From: Archangium violaceum
GTDB lineage: Bacteria; Myxococcota; Myxococcia; Myxococcales; Myxococcaceae
Reading direction: 5' to 3'
DNA: 64,000 bases
Assembly (NCBI RefSeq): GCF_016859125.1
Contig: NZ_CP069338.1
Location: forward strand, 12,527,501-12,591,500
Both the position numbers and the translations under genes were made by a program. Under the pieces are notes generated by a model that was not told the DNA's origin, made no database searches, and saw only the letters and a list, made by a program, of their open reading frames with translations. Numbering within the stretch: the stretch's first letter is position 1; each line of letters begins with the position of its first letter. Below are positions 46,027 to 55,164 of the stretch, piece by piece.

Positions 46027-47151
46027 CTACTCCTGGCCGTCCTGGCGAACAGTTCGAATTCGCTTGTAGGTCTCCGAGATATCGAGCGCTTCGTTTCCAC
46101 GACGAATCGATGAGAATTCATGGACGGCGAAGAGGTTCTCCGAGAGCGCGATTTCTCCGAGCTTCACGATGAAGTTGTGCGATCCGTAGAGCGTCACCCA
46201 TCCGTACAGCGAGGGCGGGACATAGAAGAGCGTGACCGCGTGTTCGTCTGTCGGGACGATCGGCTGCGTACCGTGGGGAAGCTGCAAGACGAACCTGGAG
46301 TCGACCGCGACTTGGTCCGGTGCGAGGCGTTCGGGATGGCGGATGTCTTCGCCCAAGATATAGCGGCGCAACTCGTCGAACTCGGGTGCAAGCGCGAACT
46401 GGGAGCCGACGCGGGCAGCCAGGACGTTGAGCACGATCTTGGCAATAGCTCTGTTCACGTCGTCGGGGCAGTACGACATGTTGACGTGAACCGATGGGTT
46501 GGGAATCGATTGCCCCTCGGCAATCGCCTCGCCACTTGCCACACGAGAAGCATGCTGTGCGTACGCTGCCTGCCAGTTCGCTTGGAGCACCGCCACGAGT
46601 TGCTGGGCATCCTCGGCCGTCTGGGCCCGGAGGTAGCCGTCGTTCTCGCGGTGCATCACAAGGCGCGCATAGGGACCAGCGTCGCTGGGACCGAGCTTGA
46701 CGTACATCTTGGAGAGACGACCGGCATTTATCTGCCTCATGACGAAGGCATCAAGGCGCTTCAGGGAGTCGGTGTCGGCCGTGAGGATGCAGATCCTCGC
46801 GAGACTGCCATCTGGCGCGACGTGGACCTGCGGCATAACCACGGGGCGCACCTCGTTCGTGAGGGCCACGTCGATCATGAGCCCCGTGGCCTCGTCTTTG
46901 ACGAAATGATCGCCGCCAAGTCGCACGTCGAACGCAGCCTTCGGCGTGAAGCCGATCCGCGAGAGCGCCACCAACGACCGTTCCGCCAGTGCTTGGTCCA
47001 ACGGGGAGAGCCGCCGGGAGTTGCAGTCCCCGCAGAGGATGGGCTGGACAAAGTCGCCTCCGAGCGATCGAGGAAGGACGTGTTCCCGCGTTGGCTCGCG
47101 CACCTGGCGGCAGTAGATGCACGTGATGGTGGTAGGAGATGGCGTGCTCAC
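46027..47151 (-). CDS. HNH endonuclease-like protein
   Basis: 374 aa from GTG overlapping the XRE gene stop (GTGA). The N-terminus is an HNH domain: C-x2-C (CIYCRQ), EHVLPRSLGG and a second C-x2-C-N (LCGDCNSRRLSPLDQAL). The remaining ~320 residues are mixed alpha/beta without a known motif (for example SYCPDDVNRAIAKIVLNVLAARVGSQFAL). HNH proteins of this kind often cut foreign nucleic acid. It is the last gene of a cargo operon with a DNA-binding membrane protein. The effector role is inferred. Confidence 0.75.
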   Translation of the reverse strand: MSTPSPTTITCIYCRQVREPTREHVLPRSLGGDFVQPILCGDCNSRRLSPLDQALAERSLVALSRIGFTPKAAFDVRLGGDHFVKDEATGLMIDVALTNEVRPVVMPQVHVAPDGSLARICILTADTDSLKRLDAFVMRQINAGRLSKMYVKLGPSDAGPYARLVMHRENDGYLRAQTAEDAQQLVAVLQANWQAAYAQHASRVASGEAIAEGQSIPNPSVHVNMSYCPDDVNRAIAKIVLNVLAARVGSQFALAPEFDELRRYILGEDIRHPERLAPDQVAVDSRFVLQLPHGTQPIVPTDEHAVTLFYVPPSLYGWVTLYGSHNFIVKLGEIALSENLFAVHEFSSIRRGNEALDISETYKRIRTVRQDGQE

Positions 47152-47708
47152 TCGTCGTCGTCCTTCTCTTCCTCGGCCTTCTTCCTCGCTAGCCAGGAGG
47201 CAGCGAATGCTGCCCCGATGGCCGTTCCGATCCCCGGCAAGAGCGCCGTTCCGATCGCTGCTGCTGCGAGCGCTCCGGCGGTCACACCTGCGGTGGCGAC
47301 GGCCGTTGATCCCATCGCGACGGCCTTCGTCCGGTTCTTGGCCACGCCAGACCGCAGAAGCCGGCGCATCGTGTCCAGTTCCTCCGGCGTCAGATGGGCT
47401 TGAACCTCCTTGGCTTCCTTGCTACCCGGCACCTTGGCGATCGCATCGAGTTCATCTCGGCCGAGCAAGAGGAACACGGGGGAGACACCGAGCGCGGCGG
47501 CGAGGCCGACCAGCGTCGAAAGTCGAGGGTCTCCTTCGGCCCCCTCAAGCTGGTTGATCGTCGCCCGCGAAACGCCACCAGCGGCGGCGAGTTGGTCTTG
47601 GGACAGCCCAAGAGCGCTGCGCGCCGCCGAGAGGTTGCGAGCGAGCGTGTCTCGCACCTCCTCGAGCGGCAGGGCCAGGGGCACCAAGTCAGGAGCGCGA
47701 TCCGTCAT
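47148..47708 (-). CDS. XRE-family HTH protein with C-terminal membrane segment
   Basis: 186 aa starting MTDRAPDLVPLALPLEEV. Residues ~23-80 are an XRE HTH (LSAARSALGLSQDQLAAAGGVSRATINQLEGAEGDPRLSTL). After a helical linker (HLTPEELDTMRRLLRSGVAK), a Gly/Ala-rich hydrophobic stretch follows (~133-172, TAVATAGVTAGALAAAAIGTA... LPGIGTAIGAAFAASWL), ending in a Lys/Glu/Asp tail. This resembles a DNA-binding sensor anchored in the membrane, or a Gly-zipper. It overlaps both neighbours by 4 bases. It may regulate the operon or link DNA sensing to the membrane. Confidence 0.8.
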   Translation of the reverse strand: MTDRAPDLVPLALPLEEVRDTLARNLSAARSALGLSQDQLAAAGGVSRATINQLEGAEGDPRLSTLVGLAAALGVSPVFLLLGRDELDAIAKVPGSKEAKEVQAHLTPEELDTMRRLLRSGVAKNRTKAVAMGSTAVATAGVTAGALAAAAIGTALLPGIGTAIGAAFAASWLARKKAEEEKDDDE

Positions 47709-47983
47709 GCCGAGCGCCTCATGTCGTTAGCGGCGCTGCGCAGACGCGCGACTTCGGCAGCGAGAATGCGCACCTGCTCGTTCTTGTCCCCGAGGAGAGC
47801 GCGGAGCAAAGCGAGCTGCTGCTCCTTGGCGGCAAGCTCGGCCTCGAGCTGCTGCAGGCGAGCACGGTTCGCAGCCTGCTCCTTCTTCCGCTTCTGGTGC
47901 TGGTCGACACCGTACGCCGTACCGCCGATCCCGAGAAGAACTCCGACCGCTGCCACGATGCGCCAAAGGACGATGGGGTTCAT
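47705..47983 (-). CDS. Small membrane-anchored coiled-coil protein
   Basis: 92 aa starting MNPIVLWRIVAAVGVLLGIG, preceded by AGGAGAACGAAC as a good ribosome binding site. One N-terminal transmembrane helix (~3-22) is followed by a basic patch (QHQKRKKEQAANR) and a heptad-like coiled coil (ARLQQLEAELAAKEQQLALLRALLGDKNEQVRILAAEVARLR). The layout is that of phage spanins or septum-type small membrane proteins, but here it is in a cargo operon. It overlaps the XRE gene (ATGA) and lies 29 bases after the Gly/Ala-rich gene. Confidence 0.7.
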   Translation of the reverse strand: MNPIVLWRIVAAVGVLLGIGGTAYGVDQHQKRKKEQAANRARLQQLEAELAAKEQQLALLRALLGDKNEQVRILAAEVARLRSAANDMRRSA

Positions 47984-48012
47984 GTTCGTTCTCCTGGTTG
48001 TTGGGTCGTTGA

Positions 48013-49545
48013 TCAACTCTTCACCAGACGCAGGGTCGGGTGCGCCACGGGCAGAGCGCTGCCGGTGAGCTCGTTGAAGAGGGCGTCGGTGGTCGCGCAG
48101 TCAGCGGTCACGTCCTCGACGACCCGCGTGAACTCGCTCATCCGCTCCGAGAGGCTGTCGGCGAGTGCCATGTCCGCAGTGATCGCCTGCTCGATCACGC
48201 GATCCGCCTCGCGCGCCTTTCCGATGAGCCAGCGACCACCGACTTGGGCCCCGACGAGAACGGGAAGGCCGACGAGGCCAAGCGGCGCCATTACGAGAGG
48301 GAGCAGGTCCAGCGCGGTCTTCGCGGCGGTTCCTCCGATGGCGCCAGCCACCGTCACTTCCCCACGTCGTGCAGCACGGATCTCCGAGAGAAGATCTGTG
48401 CCCACAGCGAGCACGCAGAAGCCGACCGCAACGCCCTGCTTGGCGAACTCCTTTGCAACTTCCGGCGCCATCTCGAGCGCCTTGGTGCCCAGGTGGTAGA
48501 GCCCGGCGTCGGCCACTGCACCGCCAGCACCGAAGATCGCCCCGGTGCCAGCAGCCTTGCCGACGGTCTTCGCGTTGACCTTCCCCTCGGTGGCGAGTTG
48601 CACAACGAGGGACACGACGGCCGCAGACGCGGCGGCAATCGCGGCGCCACCGCCGATGCGGCCGATGACACCACGCGCCCTGTACGCGGCGGTGATATCG
48701 TCGCGCAGCTGTTTCAGCTCCTGGCGGGCAACGGGGTCGAGGCCGTCGACCTTGCCGGCCTTGATGTTCGCCATCAACTGCTCGGCCCGCTTCTCCAGGC
48801 TCGGAATCCCGCGCAGACGGACCTTGGCTTCCTGAAGGCGGCGCGCCTGGCCCTCCGTGAAGGCGTCGGGCGCGACACGGGGTGTCCCATCCGCGTTGAC
48901 GTAGCGTGCGTCGACATAGCCGACCTTGCCGTAGCCGGGAGTCTTCGCCATCTCGACAAGCGTGTCCGCGACGTACCGCGGGCCACCGGTCTTCACCTGC
49001 CCGTTGTACTTCCACACCACCTCGCCGTTCTTGGTGTTGAAGGCGAAGACGACGTCCTTGCGGCTCGAAGAGTCGGGCGCGAGGCGGATGTCGCGGACGT
49101 TCGCCGCGACATGCTCGGGCGGGTTGACGATGCCTGTCTCATGCCCAGCGTGGAGGGCTCGGTAATCCGACGCAGCGATGACCTCTGCTGCCTTGCCGCC
49201 GGGGTTGGCCCCATTGATGAACGAGTCCAGAGACCGGCCCGAGGTCGCCATTTGCTCGGCAGCCGTCTGGGTTAGGCCGTTCAGCCTCGCCGTCCCGTCG
49301 CGAATCATGTCCGCAATTCGGAGCGCGTTGGCGCTGCCTGGGGCAGCGATAGGACGCGTCTGGTTGAGGGCTTCTGCGAAGACGCGGCCCTGGTCGAGCA
49401 CCCCGGGGTCCGTCACTGCACGAGCGGTGACGCTTGGATGAACGGCGTTCGCGGCGGCAACCGCGCTGCCTGCTGCTGCCGTGTTGTCTGCTCGATCCTT
49501 CGGCTTCGGTTCGTCGGGCATGCGCGACCTCGGTTCGCTGGGCAT
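48013..49545 (-). CDS. Large Gly/Ala-rich membrane-active protein, first gene of cargo operon
   Basis: 510 aa from ATG 49545 (MPSEPRSRMPDEPKPK), with GGTGAGG upstream; a GTG at 49557 is the alternative. The N-terminal half is soluble, and its central part (RKDVVFAFNTKNGEVVWKYNGQVKTGGPRYVADTLVEMA) looks like a small alpha/beta domain. From about residue 290 several Gly/Ala-rich hydrophobic stretches follow (GRIGGGAAIAAASAAVVSLVVQLA, KAAGTGAIFGAGGAVADAGLY, LDLLPLVMAPLGLVGLPVLVGAQVGG). These suggest a membrane-inserting or pore-forming part. I recognise no family. It heads an operon with a coiled-coil protein, a membrane XRE and an HNH nuclease. An abortive-infection effector is the working guess. 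Confidence 0.7.
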   Translation of the reverse strand: MPSEPRSRMPDEPKPKDRADNTAAAGSAVAAANAVHPSVTARAVTDPGVLDQGRVFAEALNQTRPIAAPGSANALRIADMIRDGTARLNGLTQTAAEQMATSGRSLDSFINGANPGGKAAEVIAASDYRALHAGHETGIVNPPEHVAANVRDIRLAPDSSSRKDVVFAFNTKNGEVVWKYNGQVKTGGPRYVADTLVEMAKTPGYGKVGYVDARYVNADGTPRVAPDAFTEGQARRLQEAKVRLRGIPSLEKRAEQLMANIKAGKVDGLDPVARQELKQLRDDITAAYRARGVIGRIGGGAAIAAASAAVVSLVVQLATEGKVNAKTVGKAAGTGAIFGAGGAVADAGLYHLGTKALEMAPEVAKEFAKQGVAVGFCVLAVGTDLLSEIRAARRGEVTVAGAIGGTAAKTALDLLPLVMAPLGLVGLPVLVGAQVGGRWLIGKAREADRVIEQAITADMALADSLSERMSEFTRVVEDVTADCATTDALFNELTGSALPVAHPTLRLVKS

Positions 49546-49709
49546 GGGTAACCTCACCTGCCAACAATGAGCGGCTCAAAACGCAATGTCAACTATATCC
49601 AACATCATCTACTAAGCCGGCGGATGGTAGCTCCGGTCCACGATGTGTTTCTGCGGGGTTGTCCCCTCCGCGTGCGGGCGGCTCCTTTGCCCCCAGCGGA
49701 GGTCGACGC
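49546..49709. promoter_or_regulatory. Divergent promoter region with dyad and repeated 17-mer
   Basis: The region lies between the leftward cargo operon and the rightward head genes. An AT-rich patch contains the imperfect dyad ATGT-N4-TATA-N4-ACAT (49586-49605), a plausible XRE operator. On the minus strand TTGACA overlaps it and could be a -35 box. The 17-mer TGTGTTTCTGCGGGGTT at 49644-49660, identical to 33406-33422, lies 50 bases before the ATG at 49710 and may belong to a phage promoter. GGAGG precedes that ATG. Confidence 0.45.
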
Positions 49710-49892
49710 ATGCCCGAGACTGCCAAGCCGCGCGAACTCGAGCGCCCCGACGAGGGCGCCGGGAAAGCTCCGTCCGCGGCTTCGCGCGAGCAGAAGCGGG
49801 ATGAGCCCGTGGTCTGGCCGCGCGACATGAATGCGCCTACGACGAAGGACCCGGTCTGGGGCTCCGACCCGGAGGCGTTTCGCGATGCGTGA
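49710..49892 (+). CDS. Small hydrophilic phage protein
   Basis: 60 aa starting MPETAKPRELERPDEGAG, with GGAGG 7 bases upstream. The sequence is charged and Pro-rich without a fold signature, ending PTTKDPVWGSDPEAFRDA. Its last 8 bases overlap the start of the Dam-protease fusion gene. No family recognised. Confidence 0.6.
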   Translation: MPETAKPRELERPDEGAGKAPSAASREQKRDEPVVWPRDMNAPTTKDPVWGSDPEAFRDA

Positions 49893-51228
49893 CCGACGCG
49901 AGGCAGCCATCGCCTACGCCCGCCGAGTGCTCGCCGCGATCCGGGGCGAGACGGAGGTCGAGAAGACCATCTGGGGCTCGCCCGCGGGCAAGAAGCGCCT
50001 CGCCGACCGTCTCGTGGCGATGCTCCCGGCCCACAAAACCTACGTCGAGCCCTTCGCCGGCAGCGCCGCGGTGCTGTTCGCCAAGGAGCCCTCCAGGGTT
50101 GAGGTGATCAACGACGCAGACCCGGAGATTGCCGAGGCCTTCCGGCTCCTCAAGAAGCTCTCCCCCGAGCAGGTGGAGCGCCTGCGGAAGATGCCCTGGG
50201 TGGGCGACGAAAAGACCTTCAAGAGCCTCTACGACTCCGAGCCCAAGAGCGATCTCGAGCGGCTGTATCGCTTCCTCTACCTGTCCCACTTCTCCTACGG
50301 GCGGCTGCGCGGCCGCAGCTTCAGCCCGGCGGGAGCTGGCGTCGAGGCGCAGACCGTCACGCGCATTGAGCGCTTCGCCCCCCGCCTCAAGCACGTGAAG
50401 GTTTACAGCGGCGACTACGAGCGCGTCGTCCGCAAGTACGACGCCAAGGACACGGTCTTCTTCTTAGACCCACCCTACCCTGGCTACAACGTCGACGTCG
50501 GCGAGTCCAAGTTTGACGAGGAGCGCTTCCTCGGCGTCCTCAAGTCGCTCCGGGGCAGGTTCCTGATGACTTACGGCATCCGGGGCAAGCTCCCCGGGTT
50601 GCTGAAGGAGGCCGGCTATTTCGTCAAGCGCATCCGCACGCCGCGCAGCATCGCCTCCATGCGCGGCGTAGGGGGCTCCTCGGTTCTTACCCAGCTCCTC
50701 GTGGCGAACTACGAGCCAGCGCAGAAGGGGCTCGATGAGGACTTCGAGCTTGACGACTGGTCGCATGGTGAGCAGGGCGCGAGTGAGGCCTCCGCGCAGC
50801 CCTTCACCAAGAGCACGCTGCTCCTCAAAGGGCTCGATCCGAATGACGAGCGTTACGTTCTCGGCATCGTCCTGGAGCCCGAGGTGGTGGACGCCCAGGG
50901 CGACATCTACTCCACCGAGGAGATCCGCCGCGCAGCCCACCGCTTCATGGAGGAGTTCGGTGGCCTCGGGCTCATGCACCGCCTGCGCGTGAATGGCCAA
51001 GTGAAGGTGCTCGAGAGCTACCTGGCCCCCACAGACTTCACCGTGGGCGAGGTGCAGGTTCGCAAAGGCACATGGCTGCTCGCCGTGCGCGTCCTGTCCG
51101 ATGAGCTCTGGGAGCGGGTGAAGAACGGCGCGCTGACGGGCTTCTCCATTGGCGGCTCAGCCCGCCGCGTGCCCGAGCCCGCCGGTCCCCCCTCCCCCAC
51201 TGAACAGCCACAGGCGGAGGCCGCATGA
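49885..51228 (+). CDS. Fusion of Dam-like adenine methylase and XkdF-like prohead protease
   Basis: 447 aa starting MRDRREAAIAYARRVL. Residues ~30-290 are a D12-class N6-adenine methyltransferase: KTYVEPFAGSAAVLF (motif I, ~52-65), LYRFLYLSHFSYGRLRGRSF and FFLDPPYPGY (DPPY at 195-198). Residues ~305-430 match the XkdF putative phage serine protease: LKGLDPNDERYVLGIVLEPEVVDAQGDIYS, MHRLRVNGQVKVLESYLAP and GALTGFSIGGSARR. The frame is continuous, with no stop or frameshift at the join. The protease position before scaffold and capsid is as expected. Fusion to a methylase is unusual and could tie DNA modification to packaging. Confidence 0.85.
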   Translation: MRDRREAAIAYARRVLAAIRGETEVEKTIWGSPAGKKRLADRLVAMLPAHKTYVEPFAGSAAVLFAKEPSRVEVINDADPEIAEAFRLLKKLSPEQVERLRKMPWVGDEKTFKSLYDSEPKSDLERLYRFLYLSHFSYGRLRGRSFSPAGAGVEAQTVTRIERFAPRLKHVKVYSGDYERVVRKYDAKDTVFFLDPPYPGYNVDVGESKFDEERFLGVLKSLRGRFLMTYGIRGKLPGLLKEAGYFVKRIRTPRSIASMRGVGGSSVLTQLLVANYEPAQKGLDEDFELDDWSHGEQGASEASAQPFTKSTLLLKGLDPNDERYVLGIVLEPEVVDAQGDIYSTEEIRRAAHRFMEEFGGLGLMHRLRVNGQVKVLESYLAPTDFTVGEVQVRKGTWLLAVRVLSDELWERVKNGALTGFSIGGSARRVPEPAGPPSPTEQPQAEAA

Positions 51229-52031
51229 GCACCCCTGCCAAGGATACCGAGGGTGTCCACCGCCTCCTCGACATGGTCGTCGAGGAAGTCTCTCTCGTCG
51301 ACCGAGCCGCCAACCAACACCGCTTCCTCATCGTGAAGAGGGATGACGCGATGGATGACACCACCCAGGTCAACAAGGCTCCGGAGGGTGCCGATGGTTC
51401 CATGCGCCCCAACGCTGCTCCGTGGACCGTTCCGGATGACTCACCGCTGGGAGCCGCGCTCTCGGCGCTCGAAAGCCTGACAGCCATCGTTGAGCTGCTC
51501 GGCTCGCTCGGAGCCGACCGCGCTGATACCCGGCTGGCGGCGCTCGCGCAGCAACTGCGGGCGACAGCGGAGCAGATCCTCGCGCAGACGGGCTTTCCCG
51601 TAGGACCGGACTCCCCACCTGAGCCCGTCGAGGCAAGCGCCAAGTCGAACCAAGCCCCGCCTGCGGACAGCTCCTTCGCCAAGAACCTGGAGGCCGCCAG
51701 GAACGCCCTTTCTCGCCTGAACGAACTCACGGCCCAGGCCCAGGCAGCCAGAGCCGAGAAGCGTGAGCAACCGCTTCCGGGCTCCGAGCCAACCGCGCTC
51801 ACGGAGGGCCTCGCGAAGCTCACCGAGTCGCTGCGCACCCTCTCGGACACCGTGAGGGAGCAGCAGCAACGCCTCGGCCGTTTGGAGAAGCACTCCGGCC
51901 TGCCCAACAGCGCCGCGCCCGCCGAACGCGTGTCCAAGGCCGCTCCCGAGGACGTGGGGTGGCCCCTTGACCTCAACAAGCCCATGAGCCGGGAGAGCGT
52001 CGACAAGGCGGTCTCCTTCCATGACCTCTGA
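51225..52031 (+). CDS. Scaffold-type protein downstream of the protease
   Basis: 268 aa starting [17 protein letters not shown], overlapping the previous gene (ATGA). The N-terminus [25 protein letters not shown] resembles the part that follows XkdF-type proteases in other phages. The rest is Ala/Glu/Gln-rich and helical ([32 protein letters not shown]), as expected for a scaffold. It lies directly before the major capsid gene (21-base gap). Confidence 0.65.
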   Translation: MSTPAKDTEGVHRLLDMVVEEVSLVDRAANQHRFLIVKRDDAMDDTTQVNKAPEGADGSMRPNAAPWTVPDDSPLGAALSALESLTAIVELLGSLGADRADTRLAALAQQLRATAEQILAQTGFPVGPDSPPEPVEASAKSNQAPPADSSFAKNLEAARNALSRLNELTAQAQAARAEKREQPLPGSEPTALTEGLAKLTESLRTLSDTVREQQQRLGRLEKHSGLPNSAAPAERVSKAAPEDVGWPLDLNKPMSRESVDKAVSFHDL

Positions 52032-52052
52032 GCCCCCCAGGAAACATTCGCC

Positions 52053-52991
52053 ATGAGCTACCTCGACAACCGCACCATCCTGGAGAAGGCCGACCTCGCG
52101 CTCGCGGACCTCACTGCGGGCGGCGGCATTCTCAAGCCCGCCCAGGCGCTGAAGTTCATGCGTCTGCTCATCAAGCAGTCCGTGCTGATGCAGCTGGTCA
52201 CCGTCGTCCCGATGGCCTCGCCCAAGCAGCAGACCTCCAAAATCAAGTTCGGCAGCCGCATCCTCCGGCCCGGCCAGGAGGCCACCGCGCTACCCGCAGC
52301 CCAGCGTGCTGCTCCCGACCTGTCCTCTGTCGAGCTGGATGCCAAGCTGTTCAAGGCCGAGGTCCGCCTCTCCGACGAGGTGCTCGAGGACAGCATCGAG
52401 CGGGGCGAGCTACGCCAGACGCTCATGGAGATGATGGCGGACGCCATCGCCCGCGACATGGAAGAGGTGCTCGTCAGCGGCGACACCGCCTCCGTGGATC
52501 CGTTCCTCGCGACGCTGGATGGCATCATCAAGCAGGCCACGAGCCACGTCGTCGATGCCGCCGGCACTCCCATCTCCAAGGACCTGCTGCGCGACATGCT
52601 CAAGACGATCCCCTCGGAGCACCTGCGCGACAAGAGCGCGATGCGCTTCCTGACGAGCGTGGATGCGGACCTCGACTACCGCAACACGCTCGCCGAGCGC
52701 GCCACCGCGGTGGGCGACAAGTTCCTCGAGGGCGACGCACCGGTCCTCTACTCGGGCGTTCCACTCCAGCCCATCCCCCTCTTCCCTGAGAACCTGGGGC
52801 CGAGCGCTGACCGCTCCGTCATCCTCCTGTGCAACCCGAAGAACATCCACGTCGGCATCTGGCGGCAGATCCGCATCGAGTCCGCGCGGGAGATTTCCGA
52901 GGGGACGCTGAAGATCGTGGCGACGCTGCGCTTCGACGTGAAGTACGCCGAGGAGCCCGGCGTGGCCAAGGCCATCAACGTCCAGCTGTGA
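52053..52991 (+). CDS. Major capsid protein (HK97 fold)
   Basis: 312 aa starting [17 protein letters not shown], with AGGAAAC upstream. Features of HK97-type coats: the N-terminal arm, [46 protein letters not shown] (spine helix), [25 protein letters not shown] and the ending [19 protein letters not shown]. Position after protease and scaffold agrees. The length is normal for a small coat without extra domains. Confidence 0.9.
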   Translation: MSYLDNRTILEKADLALADLTAGGGILKPAQALKFMRLLIKQSVLMQLVTVVPMASPKQQTSKIKFGSRILRPGQEATALPAAQRAAPDLSSVELDAKLFKAEVRLSDEVLEDSIERGELRQTLMEMMADAIARDMEEVLVSGDTASVDPFLATLDGIIKQATSHVVDAAGTPISKDLLRDMLKTIPSEHLRDKSAMRFLTSVDADLDYRNTLAERATAVGDKFLEGDAPVLYSGVPLQPIPLFPENLGPSADRSVILLCNPKNIHVGIWRQIRIESAREISEGTLKIVATLRFDVKYAEEPGVAKAINVQL

Positions 52992-53005
52992 GCGGAGAAA
53001 ATTCC

Positions 53006-53389
53006 ATGGAGACGCTGCTCGTCCGCCTCAAGCCCTATGACGCGCGCCGTGGCCACGTGCTGCGGCGCTTCACCTACGCCGGCATCAAATTCCAGGAGGA
53101 GCGCGGCTGGTACCGCGTGGAGAAGGCTGTCGCGGACTACCTGCGCACCGTGCGCCAGCTGCCGAGCGACAAGCACTCACCGCTCGCCTTTGACGTGTGC
53201 ACCGAGGCCGAGGCCAAGGCCCTCGAGGCGGGTGAGGCCGAGGAGTCGAAGATCAAGCGTAGCGCCACCGACGACATCAAGCTCGTCACGGCGCGGCCCG
53301 TGGGGGCAGTCACCACGGAAGACCTGCCGAAGCCCAGCCCCCCTGCGGACGACAAGGACAACCGCCGCGGCAAGCGAGAGCGAGAGTGA
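53006..53389 (+). CDS. Hypothetical head protein
   Basis: 127 aa starting [21 protein letters not shown], 14 bases after the capsid stop. The N-terminal half is compact ([30 protein letters not shown]). The C-terminal half is charged and Pro-rich, ending RRGKRERE. Genes at this position often encode head-decoration or connector proteins; no specific family is recognised. Confidence 0.65.
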   Translation: METLLVRLKPYDARRGHVLRRFTYAGIKFQEERGWYRVEKAVADYLRTVRQLPSDKHSPLAFDVCTEAEAKALEAGEAEESKIKRSATDDIKLVTARPVGAVTTEDLPKPSPPADDKDNRRGKRERE

Positions 53390-53390
53390 C

Positions 53391-54029
53391 GTGTACGCCT
53401 CGGTGGCCGACCTGCGTGGGGAGGGCGTGACGGCAACCGTAGCGGGCGACGCACGCCTCGCTCAGCTCCTCGACGAGGCGACTCGAGCCATTGACCGCCT
53501 CACGGGGTGGTTCTTCGAGCCCCGCCAGGCAACGCTGCGCCTGGACGGGCGAGGCACTCCATCCATCGAGCCGCCTGTTCCTCCCATCCGACTGGACCGG
53601 CTCGCCATTGAGGGGAGCGAGTTGCCACTCACGCCCGAGTCCCTCGTCGTCGTGGGGGCTCCAGTAGGTCCTGGCTTCGACGGCCCGCGGCTGACACTGC
53701 GCTATGGGCGCGCTTTCCCTCGCAGCCATGGAAACGTCATCGCCGAGGGGCGCTGGGGATTCACCGAGGAGGACGGTTCCCCGGAGGGCCGGACGCCGCT
53801 TGCCATTCGGCGGGCCTGCATGCTCTTGGTTCTCCGGAACCTCCCCCCGCTCGCGGACGATGCCTCGCTGGAGGCGCGCAACCGCTGGCGAATCCTCGAG
53901 GAGCGCACTCGCGACCAGAGCTACCGTCTCGACGGCTTCCACCAGCAGCCCCGGCTCCTCACCGGCGACCCGGAGATCGACGCTCTCCTCGAGCCTTACA
54001 TGAAGCCCTCCCCTTTCGGAGCAGCGTGA
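53391..54029 (+). CDS. Head-tail connector-like protein
   Basis: 212 aa from GTG 53391 ([13 protein letters not shown]), one base after the previous stop. YASVADLR at the N-terminus and [28 protein letters not shown] are typical of phage head-tail connector (gp6/DUF-type) proteins. A conserved-looking ending [12 protein letters not shown] follows. It is expected to form a ring under the portal. Confidence 0.7.
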   Translation: MYASVADLRGEGVTATVAGDARLAQLLDEATRAIDRLTGWFFEPRQATLRLDGRGTPSIEPPVPPIRLDRLAIEGSELPLTPESLVVVGAPVGPGFDGPRLTLRYGRAFPRSHGNVIAEGRWGFTEEDGSPEGRTPLAIRRACMLLVLRNLPPLADDASLEARNRWRILEERTRDQSYRLDGFHQQPRLLTGDPEIDALLEPYMKPSPFGAA

Positions 54030-54562
54030 TGCGGGGCCGGCTCATCTTCTCATTCTTCGCTGAGCTGTACCGCCTCGATTCCCAGGCCATGGCCATGACC
54101 GACCCCGATGGGGCTGGCCCACTCACAGGGGGTTATGACCTGGACTTCAAGGAACCTGTGCTCCTCGACGCAGACGACGATGGTGTCGCGGAGCCCATAC
54201 GCCGCGAGTACCCGCCAGTGCGCGTCCCCTGTCAGGTAGAGCCGGAGGCTCTTGAGGCTCTGCGGATGCTCCCCTCCGGCAACACGCCCCGGTCGAACAT
54301 CGACCTGGTCTTCCACTTCAAGGACCTCGAGCGGCTCGGCCTCGTCGACGCTGCTACAGGGGATGCACTCATCCGCCCAAGTGACCGCCTCGGGGCCCTC
54401 TACGACGTGCTGGGAGACCTCGTACAGGCAGTCCGGACTCCTCCGGGCCTGTACGTGACACAAGCGCGCCCCAGCGGCTTCGGCCTCCACCGCCAGCGCC
54501 CCCGCCGCAACCTCCTCATCGTCACCTTCCAGGACAGGCCTGCAGGCCGGGTCCTCGCGTGA
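54029..54562 (+). CDS. Hypothetical head-tail joining protein
   Basis: 177 aa starting [17 protein letters not shown]; a GTG three bases earlier is also possible. The protein is beta-rich in the middle ([34 protein letters not shown]), with a C-terminal [15 protein letters not shown]. No named family is recognised. It lies between the connector and the tail-completion gene, overlapping both by 1-4 bases. Confidence 0.65.
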   Translation: MRGRLIFSFFAELYRLDSQAMAMTDPDGAGPLTGGYDLDFKEPVLLDADDDGVAEPIRREYPPVRVPCQVEPEALEALRMLPSGNTPRSNIDLVFHFKDLERLGLVDAATGDALIRPSDRLGALYDVLGDLVQAVRTPPGLYVTQARPSGFGLHRQRPRRNLLIVTFQDRPAGRVLA

Positions 54563-55164
54563 GTCCCATGGCTGTCCAGCGCTCTGGAGATTGGGCCCGT
54601 GCCCGCGCGCTCCTCTCAGCAGGGGCTTCTCGGCTGGGTACAGCCATTCACACCGCGTTGCGCCAGGAGGCGCACCTGCTGAGGAACGAAATCGTGCAGG
54701 GCCTGACTCAGCAGGCTCCGGGCGGAGAGCCCCTGCGTCCCCCCTCGCCGCTCACCCTCGCCGCGCGCCAGCTCGAGGGCTTCGGCGGCACCAAGGCCCT
54801 CCTGGTCCGAGGGGACTTGCGCAACTCCATCACCGTCATCGTCGAAGGCGACGAGGCCTTCATCGGCGTGCCTCGCTCGGCGCGGAGCCGCAACGGAGAG
54901 AGTCTCGTGGAGCTCGCGCGCGTCCACGAGTATGGCTCGGCCCCCATCGTCATCCCCCTGACGCCGCGGATGCGCCGCTACCTGTTCGCCCTGCTGAAGA
55001 GAGCCGGCCAGGAGCCCACTGGGGGCACGGGGCGAGGCGTGGTCGTCGTGCAGGTACCGGCCCGGCCGTTCCTCCGGCCCGCCTTCGAGAAGTTCCGCCA
55101 GGGTGCAGGGCGCCGCTTCCTGGAGCGCGTGGCGAAGCACCTGGGCATGGGAGGACCAAGCTGA
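54559..55164 (+). CDS. Tail completion / virion morphogenesis protein (HK97 gp10/Mu gpG-like)
   Basis: 201 aa from GTG ([16 protein letters not shown]), overlapping the previous gene (GTGA). The pattern [31 protein letters not shown] followed by [19 protein letters not shown] is typical of phage virion morphogenesis/HK97-gp10-type proteins ('HEfG..... iPaRPFl'). It caps or joins head and tail. Confidence 0.78.
   Translation: MSPMAVQRSGDWARARALLSAGASRLGTAIHTALRQEAHLLRNEIVQGLTQQAPGGEPLRPPSPLTLAARQLEGFGGTKALLVRGDLRNSITVIVEGDEAFIGVPRSARSRNGESLVELARVHEYGSAPIVIPLTPRMRRYLFALLKRAGQEPTGGTGRGVVVVQVPARPFLRPAFEKFRQGAGRRFLERVAKHLGMGGPS

Noticed and set aside
47705-47983. Spanin or lysis gene interpretation for the TM/coiled-coil protein
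   Set aside because: It is in a leftward cargo operon with XRE and HNH genes, without holin or endolysin nearby.
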